Positions 8,331 through 17,095 of a DNA stretch of 52,569 nucleotides are shown here, one piece after another (positions within the stretch are counted from its first letter, which is position 1; each line of letters opens with the position of its first letter). Source of the DNA: a virus. A program made the position numbers and the translations under genes. Location of the stretch: IMG/VR virus record IMGVR_UViG_3300007513_000054, positions 1 through 52,569 of that record. One strand, given 5' to 3'. The notes beneath the pieces are model-generated. The model did no database searches. It had not been told where the DNA came from and saw nothing but the letters and a program-made list of their open reading frames with translations.

Positions 8331-8764
8331 TGTATGGTCATTGGTTGTGTGAAGAATTTAATCCTGAAGATTATTTTGGTTTTGTTTATGAAATAATAGA
8401 TACAACTAGTGATAGAAAATATATAGGAAAAAAACAATTGCAGTTCACTGAAAGAAGAAAGGTGGCTGGAAGAAAGAATAGAAAGGTTATAAGAAAGGAC
8501 TCTAATTGGAGAGAATACACTGGAAGTAATAAGGAACTTAATTATGAAATATCGCAGAAAGGTAATGAATTATTTGAATTTAAGATTTTGCGATTGTGCA
8601 AAACAAAGACAGAGCTTGGCTATTTTGAGTGCATGTATCAATTTCAAGAAAATGTTTTACATAGACGATTGGACAGCGGAGAGTATGCCTTTTACAATAG
8701 TAACATAATGAATAGGTGGTTTAGAGAAAAAGGATGGTCTGATGGAGCAAAAAATGATATTTAA
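8330..8764 (+). CDS. GIY-YIG-type putative nuclease (Seg-like)
   Basis: A 144-residue protein. FGFVYEIIDTTSDRKYIGKK is a GIY-YIG-type core, followed by the phage-typical WREYTGSNKEL and a late glutamate in ELGYFECMYQF. The family resembles Seg/homing endonucleases of T4-like phages. It stands free in an operon rather than in an intron, so it may be a homing enzyme or a recombination or repair nuclease. Confidence 0.75.
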   Translation: MYGHWLCEEFNPEDYFGFVYEIIDTTSDRKYIGKKQLQFTERRKVAGRKNRKVIRKDSNWREYTGSNKELNYEISQKGNELFEFKILRLCKTKTELGYFECMYQFQENVLHRRLDSGEYAFYNSNIMNRWFREKGWSDGAKNDI

Positions 8765-8846
8765 TAATTATTATATATACACATTTGAGATTGATGGTGT
8801 TGTATATAAGGGTAAAATATTTATGTGGGCTCTGGAGGAAGTATGA
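8742..8846 (+). CDS. 34-residue microprotein
   Basis: A short frame (MEQKMIFNNYYIYTFEIDG...) bridging two genes. It overlaps the end of the nuclease gene by 23 bases and shares ATGA with the start of the next gene, which fits a coupling peptide. No family is recognised. It could simply be a translated leader. Confidence 0.4.
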   Translation: MEQKMIFNNYYIYTFEIDGVVYKGKIFMWALEEV

Positions 8847-9961
8847 AAGCTTTAGGTGGATTAAAATCATGGTTATCAAAATTCAAGAAAGTTGATAAAA
8901 GAAAAAAATTAGATATTGATTTATCAGCTGGTAAAGTTGATCCTGTTATTCAAAATTGGAAATTTTGGGATGCTAAATTATATATGGCTTCTAGTCCTGT
9001 TACATATTTTCCTGCATTGGAAGATATGTGGGATCGTCTTATGAATTTTGAAGAAGGATACACTAAGGATGTAATTCATATTAGTTCACCTGATAGATTT
9101 GATGGTGTTGTGGATTTTCAGAAAGGTACTACACAATTACCAGTTATGAGTAAGTTTACTGATTATTCTCTCCTCCAGGGTGGTGTTGCTACTGGTGGAG
9201 GTATTATTTTTCGTTTAAATGGAAAACCTGTTTTGGAGTTTGAGAATGATGTGTGGTCAGAATTAGATACAATGGGTATTAGATGGGTATCAATTCCTGC
9301 TCTATTTAAGGCTAATCCTATTGCTTTAGTCAAATTTACTGCTAAGTTTCTTGGTATGCGTAAGAGGATATATAAGGAATTGAAGAAGAAATATACTAAA
9401 ACACAGCATAATAATAGAGGTGATAAATTTTTTAGATTGTGTAGAAATTTTAGATCTACTGTTTTGGCTGGTATTTTAGGTAATGAAAATCCTAATCATA
9501 GATTAAAGGATAGAGGATTTCAAGATGTTCCATCTGCTGAAGCTATAGGTAATGCATTAAGGGAAGAGAAAGAAGCTACAGCTACAAATTGGGTAGATCA
9601 TAATAGAACTATTGTATCATTACAAGCAGAAGCTGCCGATCGTTATATTAGTGATTCTGAAGCACTCATTAAAAAAAGTATAGATGATTTTAAGGATGGT
9701 ATGGTGAATGGATTTCAGCCATGGCAATATTTTTCATCTGTTGGTAAATGGAATGAAATCTTTTTTACTAATTGGGTGATTAAGAAAGCTTATATTGTTG
9801 GTAATGCTGATAATCCAGAACAAATGGAAAATAAGATGATGACTGTAGAGGAATGTAAACAAAAATTATTGGATAAGGGTATTGCTAAATCTAATATAGT
9901 GATAATTACTCCTGGTGATTTTGAGAAAACATTTGGAGAATTTAAAGTGGAGAATTTTTAA
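8843..9961 (+). CDS. paralog family member A (ADP-ribosyltransferase-like, tentative)
   Basis: A 372-residue protein. ATG 8843 has a strong GGAGG four bases upstream, better than an in-frame ATG at 8825. It shares with the genes at 9961, 13198 and 22368 an N-terminal block: M-x-D/N/E-R, then IHISSPDRF (position of K-A-L-H-x-T in the others), then GVATGGGIIFRLNGKPVL, then DVWSELDTMGIRW. Near the C-terminus WNEIFFTNWVIKKAYI matches the NEG/VIM-x-x-F-x-I/V-K segment. These three blocks resemble the H, S/T and E motifs of ADP-ribosyltransferases; this is inference. There is no MKTF-type start here. Confidence 0.7.
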   Translation: MKALGGLKSWLSKFKKVDKRKKLDIDLSAGKVDPVIQNWKFWDAKLYMASSPVTYFPALEDMWDRLMNFEEGYTKDVIHISSPDRFDGVVDFQKGTTQLPVMSKFTDYSLLQGGVATGGGIIFRLNGKPVLEFENDVWSELDTMGIRWVSIPALFKANPIALVKFTAKFLGMRKRIYKELKKKYTKTQHNNRGDKFFRLCRNFRSTVLAGILGNENPNHRLKDRGFQDVPSAEAIGNALREEKEATATNWVDHNRTIVSLQAEAADRYISDSEALIKKSIDDFKDGMVNGFQPWQYFSSVGKWNEIFFTNWVIKKAYIVGNADNPEQMENKMMTVEECKQKLLDKGIAKSNIVIITPGDFEKTFGEFKVENF

Positions 9962-11427
9962 TGCTTACATTGAAAGAAGCTATTGAAATAAGTGTTTTTA
10001 AAACCAGAAAGAGATATTTGATTGGAGAAGAACAACATATTCCTATCTCTAAGCCGATGTGGGATAGACTATTAGGCCAAAGGGAAAGAATTAAAGCTCT
10101 CCATCTTACTGATTTTGATGTTTATGGTGGAATGTTACAGCATCACAAAAAAAATAGCTCTCCTCAATTTTCTTTTATGGCTAGAATATCTAGTTTTAAT
10201 GTTATATCTAGAGGTATTGCCACACAAGGTGGAATAGTGTATGAGTGTACAGGATATCCTGTTATTCATGCAGGTTCTGATATTTATACAGAAGTAGATA
10301 AAGATGGAATGAGATGGATACCTATTTATAATTTAATGGGAGATTCAATAGATATAGCAGAAGATATTAAATATGATATAGATCAGATGCTTTTTAAGAA
10401 GTTCAAAGATATTGCTGGTCGTGATGATTATATTGTCAGAAAGTTATGTGAGTATGCAGGAGATCAGTCAAAAAGTAAAGGGGTAACAGTTCCTAAAGCG
10501 TTGATTACAATGGAACTTCCGAGTGGTTATTTCACTGATGAAGAAATTTCTGTACTAGGTAAATTGCAGTATGAAATGGTAAAGGAGTTTATGGAACAAA
10601 TAGAAGTAATACTTAAAAAGTATTTGCCTGATATTAAAAAGAGTTTGGAAGATAGATTCGTTGTTAAAGGTGATGGTCCAACAGTTGCCTTATGGGATGA
10701 AGTTATTTTAAATGATATAGAAATTGAAAATGCTTATTTCATACGAAGCATCACTAATAATTTAATAGATTCTCCTCAACCTTATTTTTTGAAAGGTTCT
10801 AATAAAAGTGCAAGAAGCAAGATAGAAGATGCTGAGAGTATTATTGAAAGAGCAATTGGTAAAAATGTTAAATATGTAGACGATAATGAAATACCTAGAA
10901 TATTCGGAGAATATCTGGATAAGGGAGAAGGTTTAGTGAAAGAATCTTATGAGCAGCAATTAGAAGATTATGTTGGTAATTTGCAGGAGAGTTGGGTTGA
11001 TTTTGGTAAAGGTATTATTGCAGCCCATCTTGCTAATTGGGGAATGGGAGAGGTTCAAAAATTTATTTCCGGATCAGGAATTGGTAAAAAAGCTGTTAAG
11101 TTGATTAATACTAAGTTACAGTTAGATTTAAATGATTGGCGTTCTGTTCTTGTTGATGCATCTACTAAAGAAAAATTAGATATTGCTGAGAAGTGTAAGG
11201 ATATTAATATGTTGTATCATATGGCATTTAATTGGCATCCTTTTAATAATGATATAAAAATGATACGTCGGACATTAGTTAAGAATCCTCAATTTGTTCA
11301 TCAATTAAAATTGAAATTGCTCCAACATATAGCACCTTTTGATGTTCATAGTAAAAAAAGAATTTATAAGCACCCTGCAGAATATGATTCTACCTTAGAA
11401 AAAAAATTGAAAAAAAGTATATTTTAG
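9961..11427 (+). CDS. paralog family member B (ADP-ribosyltransferase-like, tentative)
   Basis: A 488-residue protein, the largest of the four paralogs. It starts at the last base of member A's stop (TAATG). The shared block is clear: PMWDRLLGQRERIKALHLT, FSFMARISSF, RGIATQGGIVYECTGYPVI and DKDGMRWIPI. The WDEVILNDIEIENAYFI segment around residue 243 matches the third family block. Residues from about 310 to 488 are a unique helical extension with a basic end (SKKRIYKHP...KKLKKSIF). It begins MLTLKEAIEIS, only loosely like a capsid-targeting start. Confidence 0.7.
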   Translation: MLTLKEAIEISVFKTRKRYLIGEEQHIPISKPMWDRLLGQRERIKALHLTDFDVYGGMLQHHKKNSSPQFSFMARISSFNVISRGIATQGGIVYECTGYPVIHAGSDIYTEVDKDGMRWIPIYNLMGDSIDIAEDIKYDIDQMLFKKFKDIAGRDDYIVRKLCEYAGDQSKSKGVTVPKALITMELPSGYFTDEEISVLGKLQYEMVKEFMEQIEVILKKYLPDIKKSLEDRFVVKGDGPTVALWDEVILNDIEIENAYFIRSITNNLIDSPQPYFLKGSNKSARSKIEDAESIIERAIGKNVKYVDDNEIPRIFGEYLDKGEGLVKESYEQQLEDYVGNLQESWVDFGKGIIAAHLANWGMGEVQKFISGSGIGKKAVKLINTKLQLDLNDWRSVLVDASTKEKLDIAEKCKDINMLYHMAFNWHPFNNDIKMIRRTLVKNPQFVHQLKLKLLQHIAPFDVHSKKRIYKHPAEYDSTLEKKLKKSIF

Positions 11428-11429
11428 CC

Positions 11430-11459
11430 TTGACATTCTCCTCTCAAATATGTTATAAT
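11430..11459 (+). promoter_or_regulatory. sigma-70-type promoter (TTGACA-N18-TATAAT)
   Basis: TTGACA at 11430-11435 and TATAAT at 11454-11459, with the family context AGCCTTGACA and TATGTTATAAT. It lies 29 bases before the RNase H start codon. Confidence 0.85.
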
Positions 11460-11488
11460 AAATAATATAAGAGATAGGAGAATTACTA

Positions 11489-12331
11489 ATGGCAATTCTT
11501 ATAGATTACAGTCAGGTATTCATCTCCAATATAATTAAACAATTAAATATGGGAACTATGGAAATTGAAGAAGATTTAGTGCGACATACTGTATTAAATA
11601 CTCTTAGATTTTATAGAACTAAGTTTAAAGATGAATATGGAGAAATTATAATTTGTTGTGATAATAGAAAATATTGGAGGCGGGATTTATTTAAATATTA
11701 TAAAGCACATAGAAAAAAGGCAAGAGAGGAATCTGATATAGATTGGAATGCTCTTTTTGGGTATTTAAATAAAATAAAGCAAGAAATTAAAGACAATTTT
11801 CCGTATATTATTATGGAAGTACAGTTTGCTGAAGCAGATGATATTATAGCTATTCTATCAGAGCATATCACAGCTAAAAATGTTATTGTTTCTAGTGATA
11901 AAGATTTTGGTCAATTGACTAAATTCTCTTGGGTTAATCAATATAGTCCTACAATAAAGGATTTTATTGTTATTGAAAACCCAGATGAGTTTAAACGTGA
12001 ACATATAATGAAAGGAGATCGAGGAGATGGTATACCTAATTTTCTTAGTAGCGATAGCTGCTTGGTCGATGGAATTCGCCAGACGCCTATTAATTATAGG
12101 AAAATCGATAATTGGAAAAAATTAAACCCAGAAATATTTTGTGATAGAAAAATGTTAAAAGGATATAAAAGAAATCAAAAATTAGTTGATTTTGATTTTA
12201 TACCTGAGAATATAAAAGAGGAAATATTAAATGAGTATATTAGTTATTTAAATAATGATAGAAGTAAGATATTTGATTATTTTATTGCTAATAATTTAAA
12301 ATATTTAATGGAACAAATTGGAGAATTTTAG
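11489..12331 (+). CDS. rnh: RNase H / 5'-3' exonuclease, T4 rnh-like
   Basis: A 280-residue FEN-1/T4 RNase H family nuclease that removes RNA primers during lagging-strand synthesis. Metal-binding acidic residues are visible in ILIDYSQ, IICCDNRKYWRRDLFKYYKAHR, AEADDIIAIL and VSSDKDFGQLT; RGDGIPNFL is the helix-hairpin region. Its ribosome site is AGATAGGAG. The 3' end runs 14 bases into a longer alternative start for the next gene, but with ATG 12333 the two are adjacent. Confidence 0.9.
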   Translation: MAILIDYSQVFISNIIKQLNMGTMEIEEDLVRHTVLNTLRFYRTKFKDEYGEIIICCDNRKYWRRDLFKYYKAHRKKAREESDIDWNALFGYLNKIKQEIKDNFPYIIMEVQFAEADDIIAILSEHITAKNVIVSSDKDFGQLTKFSWVNQYSPTIKDFIVIENPDEFKREHIMKGDRGDGIPNFLSSDSCLVDGIRQTPINYRKIDNWKKLNPEIFCDRKMLKGYKRNQKLVDFDFIPENIKEEILNEYISYLNNDRSKIFDYFIANNLKYLMEQIGEF

Positions 12332-12332
12332 T

Positions 12333-12782
12333 ATGAGAAATATGCATGATGTGTTTAGTGAAATTGGTAATGAAAAGGCTATTAACAAGAAAGTAGCAAT
12401 TTTAAAAGAAAATGAAACAGATGGTATTAAAGCAGTATTACGTGGTACTTATGATTTAAGATTAAAGTGGTTAGTTCCTGATACAAAACCACCTTTTGAT
12501 GAAAATGAGGAAGAAGATTGGGAAAAGGTGGAGGGTAAATTAGAAAATGCTGCCAGTGCATTTTATTTTTATGTAGAGTTTAATGGTAAAATGCCTGATC
12601 AAGCCAAGACAATGAGTCAGATGAAACGTGAACAAATGTTTATTCAAATGTTAGAAGGTTTACATAAGGATGAAACAGAAGTAGTATTTGGAATGATACA
12701 ACGTAAATTGCCATACAAAGGTTTAACAGCCAGAGTTGCTAATAAAGCATTTCCTGGTTTAATTCCAGAGGAGTTTGAGTAA
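12333..12782 (+). CDS. conserved T4-like phage protein (DUF6433-like)
   Basis: A 149-residue protein starting MRNMHDVFSEIGNEKA. The pattern 'AVLRGTYDLRLKWLVPDTKPPF' (residues about 34-55; shown in part) with LPYKGLTARVANKAFP near the end is one I recall from the uncharacterised DUF6433 family of T4-like phages. It follows RNase H closely, so a replication-linked role is possible. ATG 12333 is chosen because it directly follows the rnh stop; its ribosome site GGAG lies at the end of rnh. Confidence 0.75.
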   Translation: MRNMHDVFSEIGNEKAINKKVAILKENETDGIKAVLRGTYDLRLKWLVPDTKPPFDENEEEDWEKVEGKLENAASAFYFYVEFNGKMPDQAKTMSQMKREQMFIQMLEGLHKDETEVVFGMIQRKLPYKGLTARVANKAFPGLIPEEFE

Positions 12783-13024
12783 TGATGGAATTGGAAGATA
12801 GGATTGTTGAATTCATTTATGATGGAAATAGATGTCCAGGTGAAGTAATTGAATTTGTAATCAGAACTAATATCACCGTCATGGTTGGCGGTGATAAGAC
12901 CAATTTATATAAATTTAATTATATAGGAGATAACACATGGCAGACGGAAGACGAAAGGGGAATACTAGAAGGGTGGAACTTCGACCCAAATCAAAGAGCG
13001 AATTGGGTGAAAGTCAAAAGATAA
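12782..13024 (+). CDS. hypothetical beta-rich protein
   Basis: An 80-residue protein starting on the previous stop (TAATG) with AGGAG upstream. Predicted strands alternate through IVEFIYDGNRCPGEVIEFVI and NLYKFNYIGDNTWQTEDERG. Its last 88 bases overlap the next gene in another frame, and both genes have good ribosome sites. Unknown function. Confidence 0.6.
   Translation: MMELEDRIVEFIYDGNRCPGEVIEFVIRTNITVMVGGDKTNLYKFNYIGDNTWQTEDERGILEGWNFDPNQRANWVKVKR
12871..12896 (+). repeat. intragenic hairpin, 8-bp arms
   Basis: TATCACCG, a 10-base loop, CGGTGATA. It lies about 40 bases upstream of the out-of-frame start at 12937. Confidence 0.4.
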
Positions 13025-13197
13025 AATTAAAGGCTTGTATAGAAGTATCTGTTCGTACTGCTAAAGATTTACAGCATTTTGGAAGATATGTTGATATTGT
13101 GGATTTAGCATATTATATAAATATGCGTGAAAACGAGACTATTGAATATGATATTGTTCGTGATGTGTATGAGGAATATGTAGCGGAGAATAGTTAA
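12937..13197 (+). CDS. basic hypothetical protein overlapping its neighbour
   Basis: An 86-residue protein. The first 29 residues are very basic (GRRKGNTRRVELRPKSKS) and are read out of frame with the end of the previous gene. The remainder is acidic and helical (DIVDLAYYINMRENETIEYD). GGAG seven bases upstream of ATG supports the start. A basic tail produced by overprinting suggests nucleic-acid binding, but no family is known. Confidence 0.65.
   Translation: MADGRRKGNTRRVELRPKSKSELGESQKIKLKACIEVSVRTAKDLQHFGRYVDIVDLAYYINMRENETIEYDIVRDVYEEYVAENS
13116..13123 (+). promoter_or_regulatory. candidate T4-type late promoter inside a gene
   Basis: TATAAATA lies within the preceding coding region, 74 bases before the start of paralog C. 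The octamer alone could be chance. Confidence 0.35.
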
Positions 13198-14286
13198 ATG
13201 TTAAATTTTAAAGATTTTCTTACAGAGGAAGGGTTTTATGATGATAAACCCCAGCCTTATGAAAATTGGCTTTTGCCGGGATATATGCTACCTTTTCCTG
13301 CCTCAAGACCGATGATTGAAAGAATTGTTGGTGAGTTAGAACAAACTAAAGCATTGCATGTTACTAATCTTGAAGGATTAGAAGGTCTTGGTAGTATTGA
13401 AGGTACTGCTAAACAATTATCAGTTTTTACTCTTTTAGAATCTGCTAGAAATGCTAGAGGTATGGCTCAAGGTGTAGCCACTAGTGGTGGCATTATAGTT
13501 GAGTTAGAGGGTAAGATAGTTGTTCTTTCTACCAGTGATGTTTGGTCAAGTTCTGATGCGGATGGTACCAGATGGTTTGATCTTAATAGATTTGATGGAA
13601 GAACTATGAGTGGTGATTCTTTGCTTAAGGATTATACTAAGAAATTGGAAAGATTTCGTAATGAAGTTATGAATGATTATCTTAATGATAAAGAATATGA
13701 TGAAGCAATGGAGAGAACAACAAAAGAATTTCCACAAAATAGTAATTTTCCAAAACATGCAGAATTAAAAGAGTATGCCAATTCTAGTAATTTTAGAGGA
13801 TTTGGTATTACAATTCTTGAGTTAAAGAAAGGATTAGCCAAGTGGAGTTTTGGTTGGTCATTTTCTAATGATCCTGCTAATGCCAGTATAATAGAAGATT
13901 TTGAAAAGGCAAAGAAAGGTTTAGGTCAATGGTTATATAGATCTACTAAGAAGTTTTATGATTTAGCTGAAGAAACATTTAAAGATTGGAAGGGTGAATT
14001 TATTATGTTGTTCGTTGAAGGTGATCAACGAACATATAATGAAGGTATTATGACACAGTTTTTAGTAAAAGGTGTGTATTATAATATAGGAGGAGGACCT
14101 GGTGTAGGATTTGATATGTCATATAATGAATCAGAGATTAGAGATATTGCTAGTAAGTTTAGAGGTAGACCAGTAGTTAAAGGTATACAATATGATAGTT
14201 GGCCTAGTTTTTATGAGGACTGGAAACAGAAAGCTGGAAAGAATAATAGTTATTATTTAGGTAGAAGTCAAGAGGAGTATAGTTAA
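13198..14286 (+). CDS. paralog family member C with capsid-targeting-like start
   Basis: A 362-residue protein. It begins MLNFKDFLTEE; LTE fits the T4 prohead protease site L/I-x-E, so residues 1-10 may be a removable capsid-targeting sequence. The shared domain follows: PMIERIVGELEQTKALHVTN, QLSVFT, GVATSGGIIVELEGKIV and SDADGTRWFDL. TYNEGIMTQFLVKGVYYN (near residue 280) is the third block. By layout (H in LHVT, S/T in LSVFT, E in YNEG) I suspect an ADP-ribosyltransferase fold, and so an injected effector like T4 Alt. This is unproven. Confidence 0.75.
   Translation: MLNFKDFLTEEGFYDDKPQPYENWLLPGYMLPFPASRPMIERIVGELEQTKALHVTNLEGLEGLGSIEGTAKQLSVFTLLESARNARGMAQGVATSGGIIVELEGKIVVLSTSDVWSSSDADGTRWFDLNRFDGRTMSGDSLLKDYTKKLERFRNEVMNDYLNDKEYDEAMERTTKEFPQNSNFPKHAELKEYANSSNFRGFGITILELKKGLAKWSFGWSFSNDPANASIIEDFEKAKKGLGQWLYRSTKKFYDLAEETFKDWKGEFIMLFVEGDQRTYNEGIMTQFLVKGVYYNIGGGPGVGFDMSYNESEIRDIASKFRGRPVVKGIQYDSWPSFYEDWKQKAGKNNSYYLGRSQEEYS
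14009..14034 (+). repeat. intragenic hairpin, 10-bp perfect arms
   Basis: TGTTCGTTGA, AGGTGA loop, TCAACGAACA, inside paralog C just before its conserved YNEG block. Confidence 0.5.
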
Positions 14287-14642
14287 TGAAATATGTATTA
14301 GAAGATTTTTTCCGAATGGTTACACCACGCATTGCAGATGCGGGCAGGTTTAAGAAAACTGGTAATGTTTGGTTGCTTATATCATCTCCTGGTGATACAG
14401 AAGATATAGCAAATAGTGTTGCAACTGATAAATCAGTTATGATTGAGTATGATCCTGTTTCTCAGATTATTGCAAATATAAATATATCTGTCTGGAATGA
14501 AGAAGATAATTCTGATACTATAGCAATTTATACTCAGACAAACGAATATTCACATATTTCTTCAATTGTGGATATTGTTGATTGGAATGATATAATTGAG
14601 CTTTGTAGGGAATATGTCAATGTAGGAGGATTAAGAGGATGA
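14286..14642 (+). CDS. hypothetical protein
   Basis: A 118-residue acidic, beta-rich protein starting on the stop of paralog C (TAATG), so translation is probably coupled. Segments KTGNVWLLISSP, QIIANINISVW and DTIAIYTQTNE look like strands of one small domain. It could be a partner or immunity/chaperone protein for the paralog upstream, but only the gene order suggests this. Confidence 0.6.
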   Translation: MKYVLEDFFRMVTPRIADAGRFKKTGNVWLLISSPGDTEDIANSVATDKSVMIEYDPVSQIIANINISVWNEEDNSDTIAIYTQTNEYSHISSIVDIVDWNDIIELCREYVNVGGLRG

Positions 14643-14890
14643 AACTCATTCGCTTGGAATCTTTTCCTAAAACTGATTGGGAAGACATTATTAGTAAAGA
14701 GATAACATATCGTAGTCCAGTGGATTTTGAATTTCCACCTAATGATTTGAAAGAAGTTCTTGCTATAATGAAAAAATTGGAGATTCCATGGTTGGATGAG
14801 AATAGAAAAAAGGGTGGTGGTAAATTTTTAATTGGTCCTCTATTACGTGTTTATGATGATGGATGGATTTTGAGAAAAAGACGTGTTTAG
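14639..14890 (+). CDS. hypothetical protein
   Basis: An 83-residue protein overlapping the previous gene by four bases (ATGA), with AGAGG upstream. It has an acidic N-terminal half and a basic C-terminus (YDDGWILRKRRV). The short linker GGGKFLIGPLLRVY is glycine-rich. No family is recognised. Confidence 0.6.
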   Translation: MKLIRLESFPKTDWEDIISKEITYRSPVDFEFPPNDLKEVLAIMKKLEIPWLDENRKKGGGKFLIGPLLRVYDDGWILRKRRV

Positions 14891-15029
14891 AAAATTATTA
14901 ATAAAATTGGGATTGAGTCCCAGTGTGTCTTATCTTTCAGCTTATGTAGTTAATTGGACGATTATTGGATTAGCATGTTTTGTTATTACTAGATACGGTA
15001 TATTAATATTATGGAGATTATTTAATTAA
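14883..15029 (+). CDS. 48-residue membrane microprotein
   Basis: GTG start inside the end of the preceding gene. A basic N-terminus (VFRKLLIKLG) is followed by one hydrophobic segment (NWTIIGLACFVITRYGILIL). Basic-in orientation predicts a single-pass inner-membrane protein. The ribosome site is weak. Confidence 0.45.
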   Translation: MFRKLLIKLGLSPSVSYLSAYVVNWTIIGLACFVITRYGILILWRLFN

Positions 15030-15030
15030 T

Positions 15031-15591
15031 ATGGAAAAGAAAACGTGGTTTATTGATATAGATGGTACCTTAGTTGAACATAGAAATAATGATGAGTTAG
15101 ATGAAGTGTTGAATATTTTGAAAGGTATATATTTACCAGCAGATAAGTATAGTTTTTCTAATATTCCGATGTGGAAATGTCCAATTGGAGAATTTAGAGA
15201 ATTGATGTTGCCGGATAGTAGAGAGTTTATGAATAAGATTCCTCGTAATGATTATATTATTCTTACTACCGCCAGAGAATATAGACATCAATGGCAAACA
15301 GAGGAATTTTTACGTAGAAATAATGTACAGTGGGATAAGATAATTTATGCCTTACCTAGTGGTAGAAGAATATTAATTAATGATTCTGATGAATCTGGAG
15401 AAGTTAAAGCATATGGAATACCTGTTACTAGAAATTCTGGTGTAAGGTCTGAGGATGTAACAGCACATTTATATTGGAATAATTTTAGATATCAGGATGT
15501 AGAAAATGATTCATTTCTGCATAAAGATGCAGAACATCATAAACAACAACATGATAGTATGATACAACAAGAATTTGAATGGGAATGGTAA
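15031..15591 (+). CDS. HAD-superfamily phosphatase-like protein
   Basis: A 186-residue protein with HAD motif I FIDIDGTLVEH (nucleophile D8 and D10), motif II IILTTARE and a late acidic motif LINDSDESG. The arrangement resembles 5'-nucleotidase/capsule-type HAD phosphatases and the 3'-phosphatase half of polynucleotide kinase. Substrate unknown; a nucleotide or nucleic-acid end is plausible in a phage. It is directly upstream of the ammonium transporter. Confidence 0.75.
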   Translation: MEKKTWFIDIDGTLVEHRNNDELDEVLNILKGIYLPADKYSFSNIPMWKCPIGEFRELMLPDSREFMNKIPRNDYIILTTAREYRHQWQTEEFLRRNNVQWDKIIYALPSGRRILINDSDESGEVKAYGIPVTRNSGVRSEDVTAHLYWNNFRYQDVENDSFLHKDAEHHKQQHDSMIQQEFEWEW

Positions 15592-15611
15592 ATATAAAGG
15601 AGTAATTCGTT

Positions 15612-16874
15612 ATGGAAACAGATACCTTAGCTTTGCTTAGAGATCACAGTAATATTTTATGGACATGTCTTGCCGCTTTTTTGGTATTCTTTATGCAAGC
15701 AGGATTTGCTTTAGTTGAATCAGGATTTACTAGAGCAAAGAATGTTTGTAATATCATCATGAAAAATTTAATGGATGTTTCAATAGGATCTATTGTTTTT
15801 TGGATGTTTGGTTTTGGTTTAATGTTTGGAATTAGTAATGGTTATATAGGCGAGAATATGTTTTTGTTTGATGGAGGAAGTGAGAAGGCTATAGCAACAG
15901 GTAATTCAGTTGGATTTAATTGGGCCTTTTTGTTGTTTCAAACTGTGTTTTGTGCAACGGCTGCAACAATTGTTAGTGGTGCAGTAGCAGAAAGAACAAA
16001 ATTTATTGCCTATTTGGCATATTCTGTTGTAATATGTGGATTTATTTATCCTATTTTCGGATCATGGGCATGGGGTGGACTTTATGCTGGTGGTGGTTGG
16101 TTAGAGAATATGGGATTTTTAGATTTTGCTGGTTCAACTGTTGTTCATTCTATTGGTGGTTGGGCTGCATTAGCAGGAGCAATGGTAATTGGCGCAAGAC
16201 ATGGCAAATATCTTTCTGATGGGAAAGTAGGATTTTTGCAACCCCATAATGTTCCAATGGGTGCATTGGGAGTATTTATTCTTTGGTTAGGATGGTTTGG
16301 ATTCAATGCTGGTAGTACAACTGCAGTTGGTGGAGATTTAGCATTTATTGCATTGATTACAAATCTTGCGGCATGTGGTGGTGCATTGGGTGCTGGAATG
16401 ATTAGTTGGTTTTTACACAAAAAACCAGATCCTACATTAGCATTGAATGGTGCATTAGCTGGATTAGTTTCAATTACTGCTGGATGTGATATAATGTCTC
16501 CTGGAGCCGCAATATTAACTGGATTTGTTGGTGGTTGTATTGTAGTATTTGCTGTTAGATTGTTTGATATGCTTAGAATTGATGATCCTGTTGGAGCAAT
16601 ATCGGTTCATGGTGTCTGTGGTGCTTGGGGTACAATAGCAATAGGATTGCTTAGTTCTCAAGCAGGATGGAAACAATTGGGAATACAATCAATTGGTGTT
16701 CTTGTTGCATTTGTATGGTCGTTTGGACTCAGTTTAGTTATGTTTTTATTAATTAAACATACAATTGGACTAAGAGTGAGTGAAGAAGATGAATTAGCAG
16801 GATTAGATGAAACGGAACATGGAGTTTCTGGTTATCAAATTCCTGTAACTGATAGTACTGTATCGTTAAACTGA
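15612..16874 (+). CDS. amtB: ammonium transporter (Amt/MEP family)
   Basis: A 420-residue, apparently complete ammonium channel with about 11 membrane segments. Key pore features are kept: the family signature DFAGSTVVHSIGGWAA with pore histidine H179, and the second histidine in SVHGVCGAWG (H333); FQTVFCATAATIVSGAVAER is the expected phenylalanine-gate region. It would move ammonium across the host inner membrane and so raise nitrogen supply during infection. No PII (GlnK) gene is beside it. The ribosome site AAAGGAG is good. It is rare cargo for a phage and probably of host origin. Confidence 0.95.
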   Translation: METDTLALLRDHSNILWTCLAAFLVFFMQAGFALVESGFTRAKNVCNIIMKNLMDVSIGSIVFWMFGFGLMFGISNGYIGENMFLFDGGSEKAIATGNSVGFNWAFLLFQTVFCATAATIVSGAVAERTKFIAYLAYSVVICGFIYPIFGSWAWGGLYAGGGWLENMGFLDFAGSTVVHSIGGWAALAGAMVIGARHGKYLSDGKVGFLQPHNVPMGALGVFILWLGWFGFNAGSTTAVGGDLAFIALITNLAACGGALGAGMISWFLHKKPDPTLALNGALAGLVSITAGCDIMSPGAAILTGFVGGCIVVFAVRLFDMLRIDDPVGAISVHGVCGAWGTIAIGLLSSQAGWKQLGIQSIGVLVAFVWSFGLSLVMFLLIKHTIGLRVSEEDELAGLDETEHGVSGYQIPVTDSTVSLN

Positions 16875-17095
16875 TGCCATTTTATATTTACAGATGTCTT
16901 AAATGTAAAAAGCATTTAGAGATACAACAAAAAATAACAGATACTAGAATTGAGAATTGTGGACAATATTGTGAAGAACCTTATTCCGAGTCAACTGGCC
17001 CATTAAATGGGCCAGTGAAAATAGTATTACAGCCAATTCATACTATTTTTAAAGGGTCAGGATTTTATGAAACTGATTATAAAAAGAAAAAATGA
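16874..17095 (+). CDS. FmdB-type zinc-ribbon protein
   Basis: A 73-residue protein starting at the stop of amtB (TGATG). YRCLKCKKHLE and ENCGQYCEEP supply paired cysteines of a zinc ribbon, and the ending IFKGSGFYETDYKKKK is the hallmark of the FmdB-like family (putative regulators; function unsettled). A second, more divergent copy is at 41493. A strong hairpin lies in the middle of the gene. Confidence 0.8.
   Translation: MPFYIYRCLKCKKHLEIQQKITDTRIENCGQYCEEPYSESTGPLNGPVKIVLQPIHTIFKGSGFYETDYKKKK
16994..17016 (+). repeat. intragenic GC-rich palindrome, 11-bp arms
   Basis: ACTGGCCCATT, one central base, AATGGGCCAGT. It is unusually GC-rich for this genome and sits inside the FmdB-like gene just before its GPVKIVL segment. 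Confidence 0.55.
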
